Shown here: one piece after another, positions 44,911 through 52,900 of the stretch
Layout: every line of letters begins with the position of its first letter
Numbering within the stretch: position 1 is the first letter of the stretch
Source of the DNA: an uncultured bacterium
Lineage (GTDB): Bacteria; Verrucomicrobiota; Lentisphaeria; Victivallales; UBA1829
Reading direction: 5' to 3'
DNA: 57,905 nucleotides
Assembly: GCA_949297765.1 (NCBI GenBank)
Contig: CASFTV010000025.1
Coordinates: 1-57,905 of the forward strand
Notes under the pieces: model-generated
Database searches by the model: none
Told to the model about the DNA's origin: nothing
What the model saw: the letters and a program-made list of their open reading frames with translations, nothing else
Translations under genes and position numbers: made by a program

Positions 44911-46523
44911 TTGCGGATCTCCGGTTTGAAGGATGAAAGGGCGATCTTCAGGACTTCCGTTCCGAAAGAATCCAGTTCCGGATGGACCCAGTCGTTCATC
45001 CCGGTCTTTTCGGAAAAGAGAAACGGCATCAGGAGATACTGCGGAATCCAGACGGCCGTTCCGTTCGATGCGGCGATGCAGAAGCGTTCCGTGCCGTTCT
45101 CCAGGTCGAACAGCGGAGTCAGGCTGCCGTCCCTGCGGATTGCGATGTTGGAAAACGGCTTGTTCCATCCCGCGGGGCAGTTCGGATTGTCCTTGAATCG
45201 AAAACTCTTCCGGTCGGAATGGCGGATCACGGTCATTTTCCGGAAGAGTTCCTCATTTCCCTTTCCGTATTTCGAAGTGACCGGCACCTCCGAATCGCTC
45301 TTGCGAATGAAGAGGGACTGCATTCCGGTCAGATTCGAATCATCCTTCCCGCCGATGAAGATCAGGCGTCCTCCGGATTTCGTATACTGGCGAATGGTCC
45401 TCTCCGCGAATTTCGGCAGAGCACCCGACGAGCAGACGAGCAGGACCGGAAGTTTTTCCGGACCCGGCAGAGGAGTCTGCAGGGAATCCAGAGAAATCAT
45501 GCGGATCCGCCATCCGAGAGTCCGCAAGCTCCTCGCGCAGACGGCGGAAAGAAAGCGGGCACCGAATCCCAGACGTGCGGAACCCATTACGGAGGTCGCT
45601 TCACAAACCACTCCGATCGCCGGATCTTCCACGGGAACAAACAAACCGTCATAAATTCCATCCAGCGCAGGATCGCGCGGTGTCCGGGCGCGTCTTCGGG
45701 ATTCCGCGGCGGCGGCAAGTTGTCCCTTTGCGGAAAACATCTCCGCTCCGCAGTTCAACGGAATTCCTGCGTTTGCCAGGTTCCATGCCTGGACAATCCA
45801 GCGGACTCCGTCCCGGGTCTGGCAGACCGCAAGATCCGCCATCGCCTCCATGCTTTCCGACGGCTCGCCCGCCAGTTTGTGTTCGACGGAGCACATGAAC
45901 CCGGCCGCTTCCTCCGAGGAATCCAGAAGAGAGGAGAACGCTTCGGAAAGAGTCTTCCGGGACGGCTGAACTTCCATTTTTCTGAGCCGTTCAGCAATCA
46001 TGGTCCGCAGTTCCGGATTCTTCCGCATCCAGGAAAGATCCAGTCTGACCGGATTCAGCGGCTTTCTGACATGCTGATACTGCGTATAGGTGTAATGGTG
46101 AATGAGCGGTCCGTGGTTCACGGCGGCGGCATCCGCCAGAGAATGCAGCAGGATTCCGGCATACAGAGCGGAACTTTCCGCTCGCTTCTCGCGGAAAGCC
46201 TTCACCAGAAGATAAAATGCAGCCGCCTGACCGTTGGGGTTGTGAAAGTGATACTGAATCCGGAATCCGGCATCCCGGAGAAACGAAAGATCCTCCGGCG
46301 GAATGCTGTCGACGAACTTCCGGTTGTCTTCAAGTTTCCGGATGCTGTCCGGGAAATGCGACCACACCTGTTCCAGATTTTTCCTCTGCTCCGGATTCCA
46401 TTGTTCCGAAATTTCGGAAGGCAGATACTGGAGCACAAGACGGACATGATCTTCATGTCCCGCACCCCATCCGAAAACCGAAAGAGCCATACAAACCAGA
46501 AGTCCGGCCAAATGTTTTTTCAC
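44907..46523 (-). CDS. Secreted zinc phospholipase C/S1-nuclease-like protein
   Basis: A 538-residue protein starting at a GTG (46523) with AAGGAG 7 bases upstream. The signal peptide ends around residue 18. The mature N-terminus would be WGAGHEDHV, in keeping with the Trp and His that bind zinc in this fold. YAGILLHSLADAAAVNHGPLIHH supplies the inner His/Asp/His motif. The C-terminal half (about 270-538) is different, with a flavodoxin-like strand order (LPVLLVCSSGALPKF, RLIFIGGKDDSN). It overlaps the next gene by 4 bases and lies 67 bases after a regulator gene. The fold assignment is good; the substrate is open. Confidence 0.72.
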   Translation of the reverse strand: MKKHLAGLLVCMALSVFGWGAGHEDHVRLVLQYLPSEISEQWNPEQRKNLEQVWSHFPDSIRKLEDNRKFVDSIPPEDLSFLRDAGFRIQYHFHNPNGQAAAFYLLVKAFREKRAESSALYAGILLHSLADAAAVNHGPLIHHYTYTQYQHVRKPLNPVRLDLSWMRKNPELRTMIAERLRKMEVQPSRKTLSEAFSSLLDSSEEAAGFMCSVEHKLAGEPSESMEAMADLAVCQTRDGVRWIVQAWNLANAGIPLNCGAEMFSAKGQLAAAAESRRRARTPRDPALDGIYDGLFVPVEDPAIGVVCEATSVMGSARLGFGARFLSAVCARSLRTLGWRIRMISLDSLQTPLPGPEKLPVLLVCSSGALPKFAERTIRQYTKSGGRLIFIGGKDDSNLTGMQSLFIRKSDSEVPVTSKYGKGNEELFRKMTVIRHSDRKSFRFKDNPNCPAGWNKPFSNIAIRRDGSLTPLFDLENGTERFCIAASNGTAVWIPQYLLMPFLFSEKTGMNDWVHPELDSFGTEVLKIALSSFKPEIRK

Positions 46524-46590
46524 CGTTTTTCTCCTTGTTCACTCCGCGGCGGAAGACTCCATCCGCACTGTGTTTTCCTGATTTTTTGAT

Positions 46591-47646
46591 TTATCTTCCT
46601 TCTCTCCTGATTTTTCTGCATCCGCAGGCGTCCTCCAGCACGATCTTGTGATGAACGGACGGGTGTTTCAGGAGATGATTCATCTCATCATAAACGGCGG
46701 CATAGAAGAAATGATTTTTATCGGACGGCAGATCTTCCGAGAAGAAATCCCGTCCGCGGAAAACGTTTTCCGGGAGCAAGTCCGGGAAAAAGGAGGTCCC
46801 GGAGCAGAAAACCGGAAGCCCTTCTCTCCTCATCAAATACGGACAGACCTCCGCGACAACGTTCCGGCGTTCCGACGCGGAAAATCCGGAAAAACGGGCT
46901 GGCAGTTCAAGCACCTCAAGTTCCGCCTGATGCCGTTCCGCAGCCATCCGGGCGCCGCAGAGTCCTCTCTGATTGAACGCATAGCGCAGAGAACCCGTCA
47001 GGAAGATGAATTTCCGGAACGGATGGTTCTCCAGCATGGCAGACACCGCCGATTCGGTCACGCTTTCCGGGCGATGGCAGATCTGGGAAAAATTGAGATC
47101 ATCAATATCGGACGCCGCGAACTGACCGAGAAAAATCACCGGGACCGGTCCCTCCAGAATCTCTTCGACCTCCTTCCGGGAAAGATGCACACTGTGAATC
47201 AGAACGCAGTCCGGATTCTGAAAATTGACGATCTTCCGAAATTCTTCCAGCAGCTGTTTTGAATCGGAGGAACGCTGCGGAGCAAAGGACCGCAACGTAA
47301 AATTGTATCCGGGACGGCAATACGGAGAATACAGGAACCCGGCGACCCTCCGCGCATAGGAATTCATACCGCCGGGAGAAAGGCCGATCACAACGACTTC
47401 CACAGATCGTGATTTCCGGAAATCCTTCACAAAAACACCGCGTCCCTGTTCCCGCCGGATCAGATGTTCCGCCTCCAGAGCATCCAGCGCCCGCTGGACG
47501 ATTCTGGCGCTGACGGAAAATTCCGACGCCAGGACCCGTACGCTTTTCAGTCTCCGCCCGGCTTCCAGTCCGTTGCCCGTCCGGATCGTTTTCCGGAGTT
47601 CTTCCACGACTTTTTCGCTTTTTGTGTTCGGTGCAAATGTTCTCAT
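46591..47646 (-). CDS. GntR-type regulator with LacI-like effector domain
   Basis: A 351-residue regulator with an N-terminal winged helix (LKSVRVLASEFSVSARIVQRAL, then RREQGRGVFV) and a binding-protein-like domain (VEVVVIGLSPGGM, VPVIFLGQFAASD, RKFIFLTGSLRYAF). The ATG at 47646 has GGAGG 9 bases upstream. It reads into the two zinc phospholipase C-like genes and is served by a consensus promoter. Confidence 0.82.
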   Translation of the reverse strand: MRTFAPNTKSEKVVEELRKTIRTGNGLEAGRRLKSVRVLASEFSVSARIVQRALDALEAEHLIRREQGRGVFVKDFRKSRSVEVVVIGLSPGGMNSYARRVAGFLYSPYCRPGYNFTLRSFAPQRSSDSKQLLEEFRKIVNFQNPDCVLIHSVHLSRKEVEEILEGPVPVIFLGQFAASDIDDLNFSQICHRPESVTESAVSAMLENHPFRKFIFLTGSLRYAFNQRGLCGARMAAERHQAELEVLELPARFSGFSASERRNVVAEVCPYLMRREGLPVFCSGTSFFPDLLPENVFRGRDFFSEDLPSDKNHFFYAAVYDEMNHLLKHPSVHHKIVLEDACGCRKIRREGR

Positions 47647-47665
47647 CCCGGGATGCCTCCGGGTT

Positions 47666-47694
47666 ATTATAATACAGTTTGTTACAGTTGTCAA
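47666..47694 (-). promoter_or_regulatory. Consensus promoter with direct-repeat operator
   Basis: TTGACA (47689-47694) and TATAAT (47666-47671) are perfect and 17 bases apart on the minus strand. The spacer holds ACTGTAACAAACTGTA, in which ACTGTA or ACTGT is repeated 10 bases apart, a likely operator for the regulator encoded downstream. Confidence 0.85.
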
Positions 47695-48006
47695 GGGATA
47701 CGGCGGATTTTTCATACTGTTTTCTGATCTGGAAGTGCGGCTCCCGGATTTTGAATTTGCTCCCGGTCTCAGCAGGGAATGCGAATGTTTTTCTCCGGAA
47801 TGCCTCTTTCTTTTTTTTACAAAAATCTTTCGTTCCCCCTCTTGACAAAAAAGAAGTTCTGATTTATAATTAATACATGTTATAATACAAGTTTGCAAGC
47901 GAGATGAGGTCGCGGGAAAATCCGGTTCGCAGGAAAACAATGCAAAACCGGCGGAGCGGAGGCAGAGGCGGATTTCCCGGACGTGGGGAAAAGATCGGAT
48001 TCGGAA
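47695..48006. other. Divergent intergenic region between two regulator genes
   Basis: Holds the plus-strand promoter at 47842-47870 and the AATACAAGTT half-site near 47884. The sequence from 47700 to 47835 has no recognised element. Confidence 0.5.
47842..47870 (+). promoter_or_regulatory. Consensus promoter for regulator-pseudopilin-GH2 operon
   Basis: TTGACA (47842-47847) and TATAAT (47865-47870) are perfect and 17 bases apart. The transcript start would lie within TTAATACATGTTATAATACA, an imperfect dyad around ACATGT. AATACAAGTT follows and is also present after the promoter at 8091-8119. Confidence 0.85.
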
Positions 48007-49110
48007 ATGATACTTGAGAGGAAAAGCAAAACAGATCTTCTGGAGGAGCAGCTCTGCCGTCATATTCTGCGGGAGTCGCTGGATACCGGAGCGGTCCTGC
48101 CTTCGGAAAACATGATCTGCAGGCAATTCAAAGTCAGCCGGGTCACGGTCCGCCGGGCGATTGCGAATCTGGCGGATCAGAACGTGGTGTACAGTGAACG
48201 CGGGAAAGGGCTGTTTGTCAAATCCCTGGAGAACACCCGGAGGATCTACGGAGCGGATGTCCTGACCAGAAATATAGCGCTGTTTTTCCATCGGGACGAA
48301 TATACGCTTCCTGTGATTTTCGGGATCGAGGATGTGGTGAAAAACGCCGGATTCCGTCTGACCTTCTGTTCTCTCGGGGAAGGGTATGAGCAGAATGCCA
48401 GAAATATTCTTTCCCATGCGAAACAGGGGATCGACGCCTGTGTCGTGACGCCGATGGAAATGACGCCGTATCCGCCGGTTTATATTGAGATGTTCCGGAA
48501 GCTGAAAAATCCGATTGTATTCGATGCCGACCCTCCCGACGATTCCATTCCTTCGGTCCGGACGGATGACTTTGCGGGGATCCGGCAGGTGATGGACTAT
48601 CTGTTTTCGCTCGGGCACCGGCGGATCGCATTCGTCGGCGGAGAGCCGCTGACCAGTTCCAACACGGACCGGAGGAACGCCTATCGCTCAGCGCTTGCGG
48701 AGTGCGCGGATGCGGAACCGGAAATCATTCTGGAAGTCCGGGAGTACCTCCGGAATCATCTGACGGAGGTGCTGGAGGAGTATCTGGCGCACACGGCGAA
48801 AAGGGATCTGCCGACCGCGATTGTCTGCAGCAATGACAGTCTCGCGGAAACGGTTTTCCGGATTCTCTCGAATCACGGGCTCCGAATACCGGAAGACATC
48901 TCTCTGACAGGCTATGCGAATCTGAAGTGCGCCTATCAGACCACACCGTCCATCACAACGGTGGAACAGCATCCCTACGAACAGGGACACCGCCTCGGAG
49001 AACTTCTTCTGAAGCTCATTTTCAAACAGGAGATCCCGGAGCGTCATATCAAAATCACACCGACCCTGCAAATCAACCCGTCATGCTCACCCCCGCGAAA
49101 GGAGATTTGA
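48007..49110 (+). CDS. GntR-type regulator with LacI-like effector domain
   Basis: A 367-residue regulator. The winged helix (LPSENMICRQFKVSRVTVRRAI, SERGKGLFVK) is followed by a LacI/GalR-type domain (RNIALFFHRDEY, SLGHRRIAFVGGEPLTS, LRIPEDISLTGYANL). The ATG at 48007 is preferred, but a GTG at 47983 in the same frame is possible; neither has a strong ribosome binding site. It is the first gene of an operon with a pseudopilin (3 bases later) and a giant GH2-like enzyme. Confidence 0.87.
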   Translation: MILERKSKTDLLEEQLCRHILRESLDTGAVLPSENMICRQFKVSRVTVRRAIANLADQNVVYSERGKGLFVKSLENTRRIYGADVLTRNIALFFHRDEYTLPVIFGIEDVVKNAGFRLTFCSLGEGYEQNARNILSHAKQGIDACVVTPMEMTPYPPVYIEMFRKLKNPIVFDADPPDDSIPSVRTDDFAGIRQVMDYLFSLGHRRIAFVGGEPLTSSNTDRRNAYRSALAECADAEPEIILEVREYLRNHLTEVLEEYLAHTAKRDLPTAIVCSNDSLAETVFRILSNHGLRIPEDISLTGYANLKCAYQTTPSITTVEQHPYEQGHRLGELLLKLIFKQEIPERHIKITPTLQINPSCSPPRKEI

Positions 49111-49113
49111 TTC

Positions 49114-49803
49114 ATGAAAAGGAGAAGAAAGAACTTCACTCTTGTAGAGCTTCTTGTTGTGATTGCTGTTATTGCGATTCTTGTTGGACTCCTGCTCCCT
49201 GCGCTGGATCAGGCGAGGAGGAAAGCGCTCGGCGCCGGCTGTACGACCAACTTGAAACAGATCGGAAACGCCATAGCCATTTATGCGGGAGATTTCGATG
49301 GATTCGCCCTGCTGTGCGGCAACAAGAAAGATCCCGGAAAAGGGACCCGCTGGGATTACATTCTTGCCGATCTGGGATATCTGGGCAGAAAAATCGGAAC
49401 GGAGGAGTATTTTCAGAAACCGGCCCGGAAACAGCTGCCCTCCCTCTACTGTCCGATGATGACCGGAACACCGACGTATGACGGCCGGACCGTTCCCGGA
49501 TATCTGTTCAGTTTCCGCTTTTCGTGGCCGAACTACGGCAACGATCCCACATTTCCGTGGAAACGGCTGGATCAATATTCTCACGACATGATTTACATCA
49601 TCGACAGGGAACAGACATCCATCAATACGGATTACCGTTTTCTGGCGAACAACAACAGCGCATTCACCTTTCCCGCCAATCCGTTTGACCGGATCTCTCT
49701 TTCGCACGGGGGAACCAGTCTTTCGCTTTTCCCGGATGGAAAAGTTCTTCCTGTTTCCATCGCCCTCTTCCAGATCAGCAACAGCAAATACTGGAAATAT
49801 TGA
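49114..49803 (+). CDS. Pseudopilin-like protein with H-X9-DG signature
   Basis: A 229-residue prepilin-type protein: [54 protein letters not shown], and [12 protein letters not shown] (H-X9-DG) near the C-terminus. The residue before the cleavage site is Asn. AAAGGAG lies 9 bases before the ATG, which follows the regulator stop by 3 bases. It is intact. Confidence 0.88.
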   Translation: MKRRRKNFTLVELLVVIAVIAILVGLLLPALDQARRKALGAGCTTNLKQIGNAIAIYAGDFDGFALLCGNKKDPGKGTRWDYILADLGYLGRKIGTEEYFQKPARKQLPSLYCPMMTGTPTYDGRTVPGYLFSFRFSWPNYGNDPTFPWKRLDQYSHDMIYIIDREQTSINTDYRFLANNNSAFTFPANPFDRISLSHGGTSLSLFPDGKVLPVSIALFQISNSKYWKY

Positions 49804-49917
49804 AATCGGCTCCGGAAGTTTCCGGACAGAGACGGGAACGGAAACACCGTTTTCGGAAAGCCGTTCCGGAATCAGCCCCCATTCCGGATGAAATCCCAGA
49901 ACGACAGGAGAAGATGA

Positions 49918-52900
49918 ATGAAAAAGAAGTTGTTTACCGCGGTATTGCTTTCTGCATTCTGCACGCTGTTTGCGGCAGATCTGCGTCAGTTTTCAAAGCC
50001 GGAGTGGCAGCGGGATGTCACGAACCGGATTGTCCGCTCCGACGGACGGACCATGCCGGAAGTGCTGGACCGTGTGCGCCGCAGCACGGAAGAGGATGCG
50101 GGACGGTTGTTTTCCGCTTCTCTGAAACTCCCGGACGATCTCCCGGCGACGCCTTACGGAGCCGTTCTGGAATTCGATTTCGGAACCCATATCAAGGATT
50201 TCAAGGTCGACGGTGTGGAACGCCGCGGGATCTGGCGCAGCGGATACTGGGACGGCGACGAATTCGCATTCCCCCTCGGAACGGAACGCGGACAAACCGT
50301 GACATTCCGCTATCGCGCGCTGACCAATCTTTATCCGAACTCGTTCGGACGGGCCCGAATCCGTCCGGCGACCCTTGCCGATGCGGTCCGCCTGGAAAAG
50401 ATCCGGGAGAGCATCCGGAAACTGAAGGTCCGCAACAATACGGCATTCCCCCTGAACGCGGAACTGAACGTCCGCTATACCGATTATTTCGGAGTCCTTC
50501 TGAAACAGGAAACCCGTTCGGTTCAGCTCTCTCCGTTCGGCGATCAGGTTCTTTCCCTTGAGGAACCGCCGCGCTACTGGCGGGCGGAGCTGACCGTGCA
50601 GGACGGAAAACGAAAAGGCCTGCCGCATCTGCACTATCCGTCGCCTTCCGTCTACAATGTTGCCCGGCCGGAGGTGATGGTGCTGCGGGACGGATGGTTT
50701 TCCGCTCCCGGCGCTGCGGGAAAACAGACCGTTCCGAAACCGGAACGTTTCGAGCCGGCGACTGTTCCGCTGCGCTGGAATTCCCGCTGGAAGGAGAAGA
50801 GTCATGATCTGTGGCTGAAGCGGACTCTCTCCGTGCCGGCGGCATGGAAGGGGAAGAAAATTGCTCTTTATTTTCCCGATCTCCGCTACCGCGCCGATCT
50901 TTTCATCAATGGAAAACTCGTCGGGACAAAAAGCATTCATCAGACACCGGGGAAAATCGACTTGAGTTCCCGCGTCCGACCGGGCGAATCCGCGGAGCTG
51001 ATGCTTCGGATTACCGATTTCACCGCGCTTCTGACAGAGGGGGTTCCGGTTCCGCCGCCTGGAAAATTCGATGTCCCGGACCGGGCGTTTCTCTCCTCCG
51101 TCTCCATTGCCCGGAAAGGGATGATGCCCTCGCTGGAGACAGCGCCGGAACTTCTTGCCGTTCCGGAGGTCCGGATTGAGCATGCGGGGATCCGGACCTT
51201 CGTCGAAAACGGAAAACGCCTGCAGGTGCTTTTTGAGCTGGAAAACGATTCCGGGAAATCCGGAAACTATACGCTGTTCTCCCGGATTTACCGGAATGGA
51301 AGTCCGGTTCGGGAACTTCCGGCTCAAAAGGTCCGCTTTTCCGAGGGGGAAAAAAAGAGGGAAACCGCTCTGGAGATCCCGTGGGAGGACGCTCTTCTGT
51401 GGTCGCCCGACACCCCGGTTCTCTATGAACTGCGGACCGAGCTGAAAGATCCGGAGGGGAAAACGGCGGATCTCCGCCGCGACCGCTTCGGATTCCGCGA
51501 ATTCAAAGTTGCGGGCCGGCATTTCCGCCTCAACGGGAAGCCGTTTCAGGCGGGAGGCTTCAGCGGAATGGGAGTCCGCTACATTCTCTGGCCGTTCACG
51601 CCGCGCTCTTTTCCGCTGGGCCGTCATGGTCTGCAATGCGAAGAAAAGACCACCTACGGCGTCTCGGAAGAACACCGGGCGGATGAAACAGGAATGTGCC
51701 TGAAGGCGGAAAACACGCTTCACTGCGGATTCGGACAGGCAAGATTCGCATATCAGGACCCGCGCTTCTGGGCAAATCTGAAGGAACACATGAAACATCT
51801 GATCCGTGCGGCGGAGAATCATCCGTCCATACTCCTGTGGGATATCGGCAATGAGAACTACTTCCCTCTGCCCGGCGAAGCGGAACGCATGGGGAAATTC
51901 ATTGCGGAAATCCGGGAAATGGACCCGACCCGGACAGCCCATGCCGGCGGCGCCGGTGTTTTTCCGAAAGGTCCGGCGGTGAATGTCCTTGACATCCACG
52001 GGTTCGGGGAGCCGAACCGGAGAACCTTTTTCTTCCTGCATCCGGAACAGCGTCCCGCCTCCCTGCTCCGGAGCGGAATTTACAATTATATGCCGAAAGG
52101 GGAAAATCCGGAAAACTGGCAGGAGGCATTCCGCTGGGACTATCTGCTGGATCCGCTTGTCAAATCCGCCCGCCACATTGGCGGCAGGCTGATGTTCTTC
52201 GGAGAGTGCATGTACAATCATGCGGACAGCTTCCCCGGCCTCTCGGGCGAAAACCTCTTCCATCCGCTGGAACGGGACAACGAGAGAATTCACAAGTTCG
52301 ACTATCCGCAGAAACTGGATATGAACCGGATGAAAACCTCCGCGGTACGGAAGTATCAGCTCCGGTTCCTGCGGGAATCGGAAGCGGCCGGATTTCTCGG
52401 ACATATCGGGAGAGGGATCACATCGTCGATCGCCGCGGTTGCCGTGTTTCCGGATCCGTCCGAACTGCGTTTCCGGGAGGGATCTGCAATCCGGATTCCG
52501 TTCCATCTCTATAACAATACCGCGGCGGAACAGAAGATCTCACTTGTTCTCCGGCTGAAGGATGGGGAGAAAACCGTTGCGGAGCGGAAACTTTCGCAGA
52601 CCCTTCCTGTCGGACGCCGCATCTGCGAAACCGTGGATTTCGGCATCCCGGAAGGACGCGGACTCGACCGGAGACTGGATCTCTTCTCCGAACTGGAAAC
52701 GGAAAACGGAGCGTGGTTCTCCGACTGGAATGAAGTGGTGATCTTTGCGGAAAAGAAATTTTCTGTTCCGGAAGGGATCCGGCTTTCGGTTTACGATCCG
52801 TCCGGGAGTGTGGAATCGTTCCTGCAGACACGGAACGTGAAATTCACCCGTCTTTCCACCCCTTCCGCGTGGAAGGGAGGAAACGGGGAACTCCTGCTGG

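Noticed and set aside
49993-52506. 837-codon minus-strand open frame
   Set aside because: Antisense to the GH2-like giant; a consequence of codon bias in the true gene.
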